Origin: Methanospirillum purgamenti
GTDB lineage: Archaea; Halobacteriota; Methanomicrobia; Methanomicrobiales; Methanospirillaceae
Assembly: GCF_018502485.1 (NCBI RefSeq)
Contig: NZ_CP075546.1
Direction: 5' to 3' (one strand)
DNA length: 64,000 nt
In this document: positions 17,105 to 26,704 of the stretch, in pieces
Position numbering within the stretch: the stretch's first letter is position 1
Layout: every line of letters starts with the position of its first letter
Program-made: the position numbers and the translations under genes
The notes under the pieces: model-generated
Databases searched by the model: none
The model's input: only the letters and a program-made list of their open reading frames with translations
Told to the model about the DNA's origin: nothing

Positions 17105-18685
17105 ATGGAATTATCATTGGAGATCTCTTCAATAACAGAACAAATACGTAATGGAAGATTTAACGTCAGAATAAGTACCTCAAACCGTACGGATGGAAAT
17201 GAGGATCTCGCACAGTCAATCAATACGATGCTGGATCTCTACCAACAGGAGCTGCAAAGGGTTCAGGACGAATCTACAAAACAAATTTCACAACTGAAAG
17301 AATCTCAAAAAAAATCCACAGAGTCAATTCAGGAAATTGCGAATATTTTTTCCCGTTTGGCAGATGGAGAGAGTGGTGGAGCTTTTCATCATGCAATAGT
17401 TGACAAAACCACTTCCCTGAATCAACCGATACAGGAACTTTTGTCAGCATACAACCGATTAAATACGGCAATCCAATCTATTGAAACCGATATTTCACGA
17501 GTTACAAAAGAAATTGGGGAGGGTAATCTTGTCATTGCCCTTGATACCTCAACTCATACCGGGATATATAAGCGTATTAGAGAAAGTACTCTTTCTTTAA
17601 TTGATACTTTCAAAATTCCGACGACAGAAGCGATGAGAGTATGTTCTTTGTATGCTTCCTATGATTTTTCTGCCCGATTTTTAGATACTGTTATGGTAAA
17701 AGGGGATTGGCTGAAATTTAAGAATTTCATTAATACCATAGGAATTCAGGTACATGATGCCTTCCGTTCTATCAATCAGCAGATCATGGAGTTGTCTGCA
17801 AATGTAGAGCAGGCAAATGCAAGTGTCCAGGAAGTAGCGCTGAGTTCAGATCAGGTTGCGAAAAATTCCAGTGCTGTATCTCAAAACACTGAACAAAGTG
17901 ATGCGGGTGTTAGACAGGTTCTTCGAGCTATGGAAGATCTATCTGTAACTGTTGGAGATGTCTCTCAAAAGGCAGATTCTGTCTCGCGCCTGGCTCATGA
18001 AGGAACCGATATGGCACGGGAAGGATCAGAGTTTGCGAAAAAAGCTGAACGCGGGATGGGTCTGATTATCACAAGTGCAGAAGAAGCTGATCATTTAATT
18101 GGTGATATTCAGGGTGAAATGAAAAAAATAAATGAAATTGTCCGGCTTATTACGGATATTGCGAACCAGACCAATCTACTTGCATTAAATGCTGCAATTG
18201 AAGCCGCACGGGCAGGCGAGATGGGGAGGGGCTTTGCTGTTGTAGCTTCCGAAGTAAAAGCTCTGGCACTGGAATCACGCCAATCTGCTGAAAAGATTAC
18301 TGATATGATAAGTAACCTTCAAAAGCAATCTCAAAAAGCAGCGAACGCGGTAAGCGGTGCAACAACAGCAGTTCGTGATGGAAATGTACTCCTTTCTGAC
18401 ACACTAACAGTTTTTGGTCGTCTTGCGGGATCTGTTGAAGAGATATCAATGAATATTGAACAGGTTGCAAGTATGAATGAAGAACAGGCTGCTGCTGTAG
18501 AAGAAATTACCAGTAGTATGCATGAAGTTTCAGCAATGCTTAAGGACACAGCACATGAAGCGGTCGATTCTGCTCGTGCTACAAATGAGGCATCTGCTTC
18601 AGTTCAACAACTCAAAGTTATTGTTGATCAGGTAGCAGGAATTGCGGAACAGATATCTATCTCAATGTCCCGGTTTACTCTTTAA
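17105..18685 (+). CDS. Soluble methyl-accepting chemotaxis protein
   Basis: A 526-residue chemoreceptor signalling protein. The C-terminal half is the classic MCP four-helix bundle, with the hairpin tip EIVRLITDIANQTNLLALNAA followed by IEAARAGEMGRGFAVVASEVK, where CheA and CheW bind. The N-terminal 240 residues form helical segments reminiscent of HAMP units (for example SADGESGGAF-like and EIGEGNLVIALD turns). No membrane helix or PAS/GAF domain is seen, so it is a cytoplasmic receptor. GAGGT eight bases before the ATG supports the start. It would feed the Che system that drives the archaellum. The che genes themselves are not adjacent; only a CheC homologue lies at 59.5 kb. Confidence 0.93.
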   Translation: MELSLEISSITEQIRNGRFNVRISTSNRTDGNEDLAQSINTMLDLYQQELQRVQDESTKQISQLKESQKKSTESIQEIANIFSRLADGESGGAFHHAIVDKTTSLNQPIQELLSAYNRLNTAIQSIETDISRVTKEIGEGNLVIALDTSTHTGIYKRIRESTLSLIDTFKIPTTEAMRVCSLYASYDFSARFLDTVMVKGDWLKFKNFINTIGIQVHDAFRSINQQIMELSANVEQANASVQEVALSSDQVAKNSSAVSQNTEQSDAGVRQVLRAMEDLSVTVGDVSQKADSVSRLAHEGTDMAREGSEFAKKAERGMGLIITSAEEADHLIGDIQGEMKKINEIVRLITDIANQTNLLALNAAIEAARAGEMGRGFAVVASEVKALALESRQSAEKITDMISNLQKQSQKAANAVSGATTAVRDGNVLLSDTLTVFGRLAGSVEEISMNIEQVASMNEEQAAAVEEITSSMHEVSAMLKDTAHEAVDSARATNEASASVQQLKVIVDQVAGIAEQISISMSRFTL

Positions 18686-18847
18686 TTTTTTCGCGCATAT
18701 TTTTAACAAAAAACCATCAATCATTTTCCGTTTTATATTCTCTCAAGTAGCGAGGAGATTTTTTTGAAACTTAATTAGATCCTTTTATCAGCTTTCTCAG
18801 AAATCTATTATAAACGGGGTTTATTCCATGGGCTTGTGGGGGGCTGT

Positions 18848-20947
18848 ATGGATTTAGCAGAGTCTATCTTAAATGAACTTATTACGCTTCAAAAGAAAAA
18901 TGAAGAACTGCTTGCAATCATTAGCAGGCTTGAACATGAGTCTGATGTTATCATAAGGCAATTTGAAGAGAAAATTTCGGATTTAAATAAAAATCTAAAA
19001 AAAGCTCAAGAATTATCTGCTAAATCTGAAAAAAAATATGAAATGATCTTTCGAGAAAAAAACCGTGATCTGGAAAATTATTCGAAAGAAAAACACGATC
19101 TTGAGGAGTCATATCATACAAAAATTTCTGATCTGGAATCTCTTCTACACCAACAAACTGCAATAATCGCAGAAAAAAATGAAGAGTTTCGTAATCTTCT
19201 AGAATTAAAAGAAAAACAGGAACAATCTTTTTTAGATCTTTCCGCCGAGATGCATGCACATCTTACTGCGTTGACTGATCAGATGCAATCCGAACAAAAA
19301 AGTGCTGAAATAAAGATCAATACATTACGTCTGGATTATGATACTGCCCTTTTGGAAACAAAAGATATCCTCTCTAGAAAAGAGAAAGAACTTCGCACTC
19401 TGGCTGACAATCTCAAAAAAAGAATTGATACTGATAAAAAGGCAAAAATTGAGTGGGATAGAGAGCGATCAAAATACCAACGTACAATAAAAGAATTGCA
19501 AACCTCTCTAGATACCCAATTATTAAATAATCGGGCCTTGCAGACTCAATATGAAGAAGAAAAAGATAAAAAGTCCCAAATTATTGATAGTCTAAACATA
19601 ACTATATCCGAACTTCAGACAGAAAATGACAACCTGACAAATGAATCAAAACGAAAAGTTGCAGAATTTGAGAAAGAAATAGTTCAAATAAGGTCAGAAT
19701 CTGATCTTCACATTTCAATATTGGAAAAAGAGAAAGCTTCTTTATATGAAGAAATCCAGGATCAAAAGACGATAAATGAAGATCTCACGAAAGAAAATAG
19801 TGAACTATTCGCACTTTCTGAACAATTGAATTCTGATGTGATTCAGAAAGATAGCCGTATTGCTCTTATTTCTGATCAGATTATACAACTTCAGTCAGAA
19901 AAGGATAGTGTCATTTCGGATTTACAGAATATTATTGCTCAAAAAGATGAGTATATTACTGAAAAATCCGTTCGAATATCTGACCTGGAATCTGAATTAT
20001 TAGTACGAGAAAATCAATATAGAGATTTAGAGATTTCGCATGATGTTGCAAGTAAAGATTATCAGGAACAGGTCTCGAACTTAAAAACCAATTTACAAAC
20101 AAAAGAAAATTTTTATCAGAAAGAAGTATCTGTTCTTTCTAGTCAGGTGGAAGACACTGAGCAACTATTAGAAGAGACCATAAGACAGAGGGATCAACGA
20201 GAGCAGGAATTCCGGGATGAAATCTCCTATCTTCATGAGGAACTTATTCGAAGAAATGAAGAGTGGAAAGAGAAACTGGAATCCGGAGCACGGGATCTTG
20301 CAGAAAGAGATCGTCACATAAGTCTGATAAGTGGAAACAATGAAGCTCTACGGGCTGAACTTGAACGTGTACGGTCGCGACTTATTATGCTTGAAAAAAC
20401 TATCCGCGAGGATAATGAAGAGCCGGTTCATGCACTGTACCGTCAGATTCAAAATCTTTCTGCCAAACTTGCCGGAAAAGAGTCAGAAAATTCTGTTTTG
20501 GCCTCTCGGATTATTCGTCTGGATACTGAAAATACCAGATTGGTTCAACTCCTTGCTGAAGGTGATATGAAAGAGGTATCATATGGTGATGCTGAAAAGA
20601 GTAATCCGCGACAAATTCATGATAAACCATTAATTCCTACTAATTCTGAGTTTGCAGGATACCTCTCTAATCTTGATGATCCACTACATGCGATGGAGGC
20701 TGCAGCGTCTATCCTTCAGTATGGTTCGCAGGTAACTGACATGCTTATTCCTTTGTTATATCGCGGTACTCTGAACCGACGTGCATGGATTGCGGTCCTC
20801 TTGTATGAATTAAATGATCCAAGAGCAACAAAACCACTATCTGATCTTCTGGAAGCATCTGAAAGTGGGCTCCGAGAGCTTATCTGGGATACCAGACTTC
20901 GGTTCAGGGAATGGCGGAGGTCAGGTACCGTTTCCTCTATGGTCTGA
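18848..20947 (+). CDS. Long coiled-coil protein with HEAT-like C-terminus
   Basis: About 700 residues (a GTG at 18836 would add four). Residues 1 to about 590 are one continuous heptad-type coiled coil dominated by Glu, Lys, Gln, Ile and Leu, with no membrane helix or signal peptide. The last 95 residues differ: they read like HEAT/PBS-lyase repeats (DDPLHAMEAAASILQYG... and NDPRATKPLSDLLEASE). No enzymatic motif is seen. It stands between the chemoreceptor and the FlaJ-like gene, which is on the other strand and converges on it. A structural or scaffold role, perhaps at a polar or secretion complex, is speculation. I do not recognise a named family. Confidence 0.85.
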   Translation: MDLAESILNELITLQKKNEELLAIISRLEHESDVIIRQFEEKISDLNKNLKKAQELSAKSEKKYEMIFREKNRDLENYSKEKHDLEESYHTKISDLESLLHQQTAIIAEKNEEFRNLLELKEKQEQSFLDLSAEMHAHLTALTDQMQSEQKSAEIKINTLRLDYDTALLETKDILSRKEKELRTLADNLKKRIDTDKKAKIEWDRERSKYQRTIKELQTSLDTQLLNNRALQTQYEEEKDKKSQIIDSLNITISELQTENDNLTNESKRKVAEFEKEIVQIRSESDLHISILEKEKASLYEEIQDQKTINEDLTKENSELFALSEQLNSDVIQKDSRIALISDQIIQLQSEKDSVISDLQNIIAQKDEYITEKSVRISDLESELLVRENQYRDLEISHDVASKDYQEQVSNLKTNLQTKENFYQKEVSVLSSQVEDTEQLLEETIRQRDQREQEFRDEISYLHEELIRRNEEWKEKLESGARDLAERDRHISLISGNNEALRAELERVRSRLIMLEKTIREDNEEPVHALYRQIQNLSAKLAGKESENSVLASRIIRLDTENTRLVQLLAEGDMKEVSYGDAEKSNPRQIHDKPLIPTNSEFAGYLSNLDDPLHAMEAAASILQYGSQVTDMLIPLLYRGTLNRRAWIAVLLYELNDPRATKPLSDLLEASESGLRELIWDTRLRFREWRRSGTVSSMV

Positions 20948-20978
20948 TCTCGTATTTCATCTTCTATCTAAAATTTTA

Positions 20979-22904
20979 TCAGAACATGAAATTAAAGGCA
21001 ATTAGTGCACCGATTATGAGGATGCAACTGTGCTTTACTCCGGCTTTTATCGATGACTCTCCCATGAGACCGGCAACAAGCCCTGAACACAGCCCCTGAA
21101 TCAGGCAAATATGGTATAATAACCGATCCATGGTGATAAGGGAAGTAGAGCCTAGATTAGCCAGGGGTCCTGCCATTGCTAACCCTGATTTACTTTGTTC
21201 TGCTAAAACGGTCAGAAATTGTGTTGTGATAACCCCTATCACAAAAATGAAAACAAAGAAAGACAGATAGACGATAGCTGTGTAAATGAACATCTCAGAA
21301 AAACGATCCCGTTTTAAGTTTTCTGATATTCGTGCATCATTTGCAGCAATTCTTAATAATGAAGCGATTGAGTTACTCATCGTTGCAGCTTTAGTAATCA
21401 GAGTGACTGTCCGGGCAATTAATCCTGTCTTAATCCTGTGCTCAAACCGGATAAGGGCATCTGAAAAATTCGCACCCCATTCAATATCACGATGAATCTT
21501 TTTTATCTCATATCCAAGTACTCCCATATTGGCCCTGGATATCACAGCAATAGACTGGGTCAGGGTAATTCCTACTTCATTAATTCCAGCCATCCGGTCA
21601 AGAAAATCTGGAATCATTGCTTCTATGGATCTGACTATCTGGTTCCATCTGGTGTAAAAAAAGGCAAATGGAATAAGTGCAATAAGAAGCGCAATCATCA
21701 CCTGATCATCGAGATAATTAATTGTATCCTCTAGGGTTCCGATTGGAATGGTTAGAAAAAAATAACTGGCATATATCACAGCTGCGGGCACACTGAAAAT
21801 GAATGTGAGTTCTGGTCTCTGAATAAACCCCTGCAGGGGATTTGAGAGCCATTGTTTGACCGGTTGTAGTTTTTCAAATTTCGCCAGGGCAGAAAACAGA
21901 TGTTCTTCATTCCCACTTGCTGAAATTCTGACATCAGAGTACTGGTTCAGCCATTTTGCTCTGACATAGGTAACTACATTCTCATCCTTTATGGAGATTG
22001 TATCGATCATGAGAATAAATATTGTGGCTCCAATTGGGAGAATGGCGTATCCAATAAGTGAAAGTTCGAGTATTGCCGATGATCCCATCATTCCCATAAC
22101 CACGAGAATGACGATGAGAAAAAGAGGCCCTGCAATAAAAATTGTTACATAAATTTCAGCAACTAATCCAAGAAACTGGAGAAACTCTTTTTGTTCAAAT
22201 TTTACTTCTTCCTGTAGATTCATTACCCGGTCTTTTAAAAAATCAGATAGATTTCCTCCGCTTTCAACCGTTGAAATAAGATCCTGCAGAAAATCACGAA
22301 GTTTTGAACTGGGGGTGGTTTCGCTGAGTCTCTTTAAAGCATTAATGATATCATATCCAAAGAAATCAGCATCACGAACAGCCTGACGGAATTCATAGGA
22401 TACTTCACCATAAATTGCTGACATCTCGGAAATGGATCGGAGTATAGTAATTATCTCAGCCCCTCCTTTCCTCATTGCATACATATATGATACAGCATTT
22501 GGAAGACCGATGGTGATTTTTGTTTCTCGCCCCTTTTTTGTAAGGGCTGGAATCATGATATATGTCCAATATCCGACTATTGCACCAATAATGGTCAGAA
22601 CAGTACCAAGGAGAATCTGAATAAGGATAATAATTGGAAGATTACCTGTTTCTGGATCAAAAGAGATATTTAATACATTATAGAGTTCCGGTTTTAAACC
22701 AAAATTCAGAGAAAAGAGTGCATATCCTGTTATCACTCCAATTATTCCAAAAATCAGACCGGTCAAGAACCCGACCATGAGTGCCTGGTTTAAAAATTGT
22801 TCCAGCGTCTTCCCAGACCTGATCCCTATTAAATCATTGTGAATGTCACCATATTTTTTGGGATTTTTATATACTAACCAGGTAACAATCCGTGATGTGA
22901 TCAT
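20979..22904 (-). CDS. FlaJ/TadC-like type II secretion system F protein
   Basis: A 641-residue polytopic membrane protein with two type II secretion F domains. One cytoplasmic unit is around FFGYDIINALKRLSETTPSSKLRDF; the second is around GITLTQSIAVISRANMG and the following helical stretch. Hydrophobic segments occur at about residues 40-65, 95-125, 255-310 and at the end. This is the membrane platform for assembly of archaellum or type IV pilus-like filaments. It overlaps the upstream ATPase gene by 4 bp. No pilin, flaF/flaG or prepilin peptidase is adjacent, so it may be a second pilus or secretion system rather than the main archaellum. Confidence 0.88.
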   Translation of the reverse strand: MITSRIVTWLVYKNPKKYGDIHNDLIGIRSGKTLEQFLNQALMVGFLTGLIFGIIGVITGYALFSLNFGLKPELYNVLNISFDPETGNLPIIILIQILLGTVLTIIGAIVGYWTYIMIPALTKKGRETKITIGLPNAVSYMYAMRKGGAEIITILRSISEMSAIYGEVSYEFRQAVRDADFFGYDIINALKRLSETTPSSKLRDFLQDLISTVESGGNLSDFLKDRVMNLQEEVKFEQKEFLQFLGLVAEIYVTIFIAGPLFLIVILVVMGMMGSSAILELSLIGYAILPIGATIFILMIDTISIKDENVVTYVRAKWLNQYSDVRISASGNEEHLFSALAKFEKLQPVKQWLSNPLQGFIQRPELTFIFSVPAAVIYASYFFLTIPIGTLEDTINYLDDQVMIALLIALIPFAFFYTRWNQIVRSIEAMIPDFLDRMAGINEVGITLTQSIAVISRANMGVLGYEIKKIHRDIEWGANFSDALIRFEHRIKTGLIARTVTLITKAATMSNSIASLLRIAANDARISENLKRDRFSEMFIYTAIVYLSFFVFIFVIGVITTQFLTVLAEQSKSGLAMAGPLANLGSTSLITMDRLLYHICLIQGLCSGLVAGLMGESSIKAGVKHSCILIIGALIAFNFMF

Positions 22905-24823
22905 GATACCAGTGCTGTCAGGTCACTTAGATTATCCATTACATTCTTTTTGTCAATATAATATGCCTGAATTATTTTTGTAAATGTTACATAATCCCGA
23001 ATATTCTGGTTTTTAATCGACTCAAGAACCATTTTTCTACGGTCCATTTCATCACCCAGTTTATCAGGGCCCCATCCATGAAAAGCTGCAATTTCTCCTA
23101 AAACCTGGGAACGACCTGTATAATTGAAGTCATCTGCGATAGGATCATATTCAAAAACAGTATTCACCATAATGTTACCGGTGGCAGGATCTATTCCCGC
23201 AATTTCAACAATTTCATCACACCGGCGAACGCGATCAGGACCCATCTGTATTTGTTTTTGAATACTCAAAATGTTTAATGCCTGGAGCATGTTTCGTGGA
23301 ACATTTAACGGTTCATTTTCAAGACGATGAATAGCAGCATCTACACTTCCGGCATGCATCGTTGAAAATGTTGTATGTCCGGTGTTCATTGCCTGGAACA
23401 ATGTCTGTGCCTCATGACCACGAACCTCTCCTACAAGAATATATTCAGGACGCTGTCTCATCGCTGCTTTGAGGAGCATAAACATATCCACATGAGCACC
23501 TCCTCCTTCGGAAATTATTTCTCTTGTGACACTTGCAATCCAGTTATCATGAAAAAGAGTGAGTTCTCGAGTATCTTCAATAGAAATAACTTTAGCGAGG
23601 GGGGGAATAAATAAAGAGACTGCATTTAAAGAGGTCGTCTTTCCAGATGCTGTCCCGCCAATAAATACTAAGCTCATGTTATTCTCAATCGAAAGCCAGA
23701 AATAGACAAGCATCTCTTCATTAAATGTGTGCAGGTCCATCAGATCAACTGGGGTAAACGGAGTTTCCCTAAATTTTCTAATGGTAAAAGATGTTCCCCT
23801 GGATGTCACTTCGGATCCAAACGTCAGTTGAAGTCGAGATCCATCCGGCATCGTGGCATCGATGATCGGATTTGCTGAAGAGATATGTTTTCCTGATCGC
23901 TGAGCAAGGGTAATTGCCAGGGATATCAGGGAATTTTTATCAAATGAAATATTTGTTTTAATGTTTTGTTCCTTTCGGTGAAACAGAAAGATTGGAACAT
24001 CGTCCCCATCACATGAAATGTCTTCAATGAGGGGATCAATCATGAGTGCATTGATTCGTCCCCAACCAAGATAATTTCTAAGAAGGTAATATTCGATCTT
24101 AAAAAGAGATCTTGTATTCAGGTCTATACCATAATACTCAATGAGCTCTATGGCCTTCGATATGAGGAGCGTTTTTCTGTCAACCCCTAATTCTTCATCG
24201 GTTAGTATCAAAACATCTCTGAGATCTTCATGAATCCTTTCAAGTAATTCATATTCAAATGGGGTTAATTCTGGTTCATAAAGAAGATATTCATGAAGTT
24301 TTGTTTTGCCATTGTGAGCAATAACAACTCGTGCTAATCCGGGCTCTACCCAGTATTCCTGTTTTGATTCGTAATGGAGAGGAAGCTGGATATCAAGAAG
24401 GTTACCATGTTTTTCAAAATTATATTCTTCAAATTTCTTTTTTCTAGTCAGACTAAGTTTTTTTAAGAGTTTTCTTTCATAACCTGGATCAATGCTCTCT
24501 TTTTCAGTTTTAAATGTTCCTTTTAAATCTTCATCAAAAACCGTTATTTCTTCTTTCTTTTTTCCAGAGTCATATTTTATTCGGGTAATGCCAGACTCAT
24601 TTTTATCAGATAATTCTTTCTTTTCAGGTTTAATTGTTATTTGAGAAATTTTTGTAATATCTGGAGTTTTTGCAGACTTTTTTTGGAGCGGGTTTTGCTC
24701 ATCGCTAAAATCTCTACTACGTCTTCCGATTTTACCAATTTTAATATTTGGAACTTTTATTCGGATACTATGGCGCTTTTTTTTCTTTTCTTCTGATTTA
24801 TTATATTGATCAGATTTTTCCAT
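22901..24823 (-). CDS. FlaI/GspE-type secretion ATPase
   Basis: A 640-residue hexameric secretion ATPase. Walker A is GGTASGKTTSLNAV (near residue 395), the Asp box is SIEDTRELTLFHDNW, and Walker B with the His box runs from ILVGEVRGHEA to HTTFSTMHAGS. The first 130 residues are highly charged and low in complexity (KKKKRHSIRIKVP...), longer than in typical FlaI, and probably disordered. It powers the FlaJ-like platform encoded directly downstream (4-bp overlap). The two KaiC-like ATPase genes lie divergently upstream, echoing the flaH-flaI-flaJ grouping of archaellum loci. Confidence 0.92.
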   Translation of the reverse strand: MEKSDQYNKSEEKKKKRHSIRIKVPNIKIGKIGRRSRDFSDEQNPLQKKSAKTPDITKISQITIKPEKKELSDKNESGITRIKYDSGKKKEEITVFDEDLKGTFKTEKESIDPGYERKLLKKLSLTRKKKFEEYNFEKHGNLLDIQLPLHYESKQEYWVEPGLARVVIAHNGKTKLHEYLLYEPELTPFEYELLERIHEDLRDVLILTDEELGVDRKTLLISKAIELIEYYGIDLNTRSLFKIEYYLLRNYLGWGRINALMIDPLIEDISCDGDDVPIFLFHRKEQNIKTNISFDKNSLISLAITLAQRSGKHISSANPIIDATMPDGSRLQLTFGSEVTSRGTSFTIRKFRETPFTPVDLMDLHTFNEEMLVYFWLSIENNMSLVFIGGTASGKTTSLNAVSLFIPPLAKVISIEDTRELTLFHDNWIASVTREIISEGGGAHVDMFMLLKAAMRQRPEYILVGEVRGHEAQTLFQAMNTGHTTFSTMHAGSVDAAIHRLENEPLNVPRNMLQALNILSIQKQIQMGPDRVRRCDEIVEIAGIDPATGNIMVNTVFEYDPIADDFNYTGRSQVLGEIAAFHGWGPDKLGDEMDRRKMVLESIKNQNIRDYVTFTKIIQAYYIDKKNVMDNLSDLTALVS

Positions 24824-24986
24824 CTAAACCCCACCAGAAACCGATAACAAACATATGGTTTCATCAGGTATCAGTTGAGTATCATATGACATCATAGGTT
24901 AAAAATAATAACAATTTTCACCTTGTATAAGAAGGGAATATTCTATTACTATCCATAACCGAATAACAATCTGCACGCGATGAAAT

Positions 24987-24997
24987 AATTTATAAGA
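24987..24997 (+). promoter_or_regulatory. TATA box for the KaiC-like gene pair
   Basis: TTTATAAG at 24989-24996 lies in the 239-bp divergent gap, about 30 bp before a likely start point near 25020 and 70 bp before the ATG at 25063. Confidence 0.4.
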
Positions 24998-25062
24998 TAG
25001 TTTCTGATACAAAGGATTAATTTGTTATAGAAGATGAAATACAACTATCCAGTTTTTTAATA

Positions 25063-25899
25063 ATGACCGGCGGAAAATTCGAATATTATATGCCAACCGG
25101 ATTGTCAACCCTTGATCCGGTTTTTGGTGGAGGAATCCCTCCAGGTTCTGTAATTTTACTGAAAGGTGATATTGGTTCTGGTAAAAATGAATTTGCTTAC
25201 AGTTCAATGATAAATTTGTCTCACCTTCTCAATCAGGGAAACCCGGGTGAAAAGGTTCTGGTGCCAAAAGAGATCAGGTATATCACGGTAACAAAACGAA
25301 AAGAATCCATTCTTCGTGAAATTTCTCAGTCTTTTCATGAAGATCTGCTTTCCAATATTGATAAAATAAGATTTGATGATTTATCGGATATTTATTTTGA
25401 CACAAGTCTGGTGCCAATCAGTTGGTATTCGGAATATGATGACATCATTGAACGAATGACAATGCGTCGGAAAATTCACGACAATTTGTTGACAACTCTC
25501 TCCTTCACTCTTGATGAAATGCCTGAACAAAGCATGGTTATTCTGGATTCTTTGACAGAGATAGCAACGCAATACATTGCTGCTGGAAAGTGGCCTGATC
25601 TTTCAGCATACTTAAGAGGGATGCAGCGTGTATCGAAAAAATGGAATACCACTTTTTATTTAATTCTGACCAAGGGTATCCTAAGCCCATATCAGGAGAT
25701 TGAAGTAGCAGATGCGATGGATGCTGTGATTCATTTCAGGTGGGAAGAATCATCAAGTGCAAAAAGACAAAGGGTCCTTTATATTGAAAAATTCCGTGGG
25801 GTCATGATTCATCTTGAAGATCGTGATCTTGTGAAATTCGCTGTTAAGATTACTTCAGAACGTGGTTTTGAAGTCATTAACATCAGGGTAGTGATATGA
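25063..25899 (+). CDS. KaiC/FlaH-like ATPase with altered Walker A
   Basis: A 278-residue RecA-superfamily protein. It begins with the KaiC-type entry TGLSTLDPVFGGGIPPGSVILLKG. Walker A reads GDIGSGKNEF, where the Ser/Thr after GK is replaced by Asn, so nucleotide binding or hydrolysis may be impaired. A Walker B-like strand MVILDSLTEI lies near residue 160. In archaella, FlaH is a KaiC-like protein that binds ATP and regulates FlaI. The next gene overlaps by 4 bp (ATGA) and encodes a second KaiC-like protein with an intact P-loop. The pair faces away from the secretion genes. Confidence 0.82.
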   Translation: MTGGKFEYYMPTGLSTLDPVFGGGIPPGSVILLKGDIGSGKNEFAYSSMINLSHLLNQGNPGEKVLVPKEIRYITVTKRKESILREISQSFHEDLLSNIDKIRFDDLSDIYFDTSLVPISWYSEYDDIIERMTMRRKIHDNLLTTLSFTLDEMPEQSMVILDSLTEIATQYIAAGKWPDLSAYLRGMQRVSKKWNTTFYLILTKGILSPYQEIEVADAMDAVIHFRWEESSSAKRQRVLYIEKFRGVMIHLEDRDLVKFAVKITSERGFEVINIRVVI

Positions 25900-26609
25900 A
25901 AGCACCTTTGGTAAAGATTCACCGGTTGGGATTTGGAATCAAAGGCCTGGATGAGATGCTATCCGGAGGATTGATTGAAGGAACTGTTTCTGCTATTATT
26001 GGTGCATATGGTACCGGAAAGACTAATTTCGCCCAGTACTTTATTTGGGAGGGTTTGAAACAGGGACAAAATGCATTGTATATTACACTTGAAGAAAGGA
26101 CTTCACGTATCCTGAATTATATGGAGAATAAAGGTTGGGATGTGTCTGCATTTTTAGACACAAGTTTTACTATTGTAAATCTGGATCCTTCTGATTTTAA
26201 TCTGGCAATAAATAGTGTAAAAAATGAACTCCCCACCCTTATTAAAAAAACCGGAGCCCACCGGGTTGTCATTGATCCAATCTCTCTTTTTGAAGACCTA
26301 TTTCATGATGATGCAACTCGCCGAAGGGAAATGATGCGGTTTTTAGAGAGTATTCGTGATCTTAATTGCACATCTCTTTTAATTAGCGAAGCAGATAAAA
26401 CGAATTCATTTATTAGTAAATATAATCTGATAGAATACCTGAGTGACACGGTGATTTTGCTAAAATATGCACGTGGTAGTGATTCAACTGATGTCCATCT
26501 AGCAATTGAGGTTGTGAAAATGCGTATGTCACAACATTCCAGGGAAGTAAAACCATTTGAAATCCATCAGGATTCAGTAATTGTATATACAGAAGCAACA
26601 GTTTTTTAG
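25896..26609 (+). CDS. KaiC/RadA-like ATPase
   Basis: A 237-residue single-domain KaiC-family ATPase. It shows GIKGLDEMLSGGLIEGTVSAIIG, then Walker A GAYGTGKTNF, the motif ITLEERTSRILNYM after strand 2 (catalytic Glu pair as in KaiC), Walker B HRVVIDPISLF, and a C-terminal VVKMRMSQHSREVKPFEI strand typical of the family. Its start overlaps the preceding gene by 4 bp, so the two are probably made together and may form a heteromeric pair. A link to the divergent FlaI/FlaJ-like genes is inferred from context. Confidence 0.88.
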   Translation: MKAPLVKIHRLGFGIKGLDEMLSGGLIEGTVSAIIGAYGTGKTNFAQYFIWEGLKQGQNALYITLEERTSRILNYMENKGWDVSAFLDTSFTIVNLDPSDFNLAINSVKNELPTLIKKTGAHRVVIDPISLFEDLFHDDATRRREMMRFLESIRDLNCTSLLISEADKTNSFISKYNLIEYLSDTVILLKYARGSDSTDVHLAIEVVKMRMSQHSREVKPFEIHQDSVIVYTEATVF

Positions 26610-26704
26610 TTGTTCATTCATTTTGTAACTGATAGAGGAAATAAATTCTTGATCTGATCTCTCTAATCTGTTTAGTTCATTTTGTTGTGTATCAGGATAA
26701 TCAA

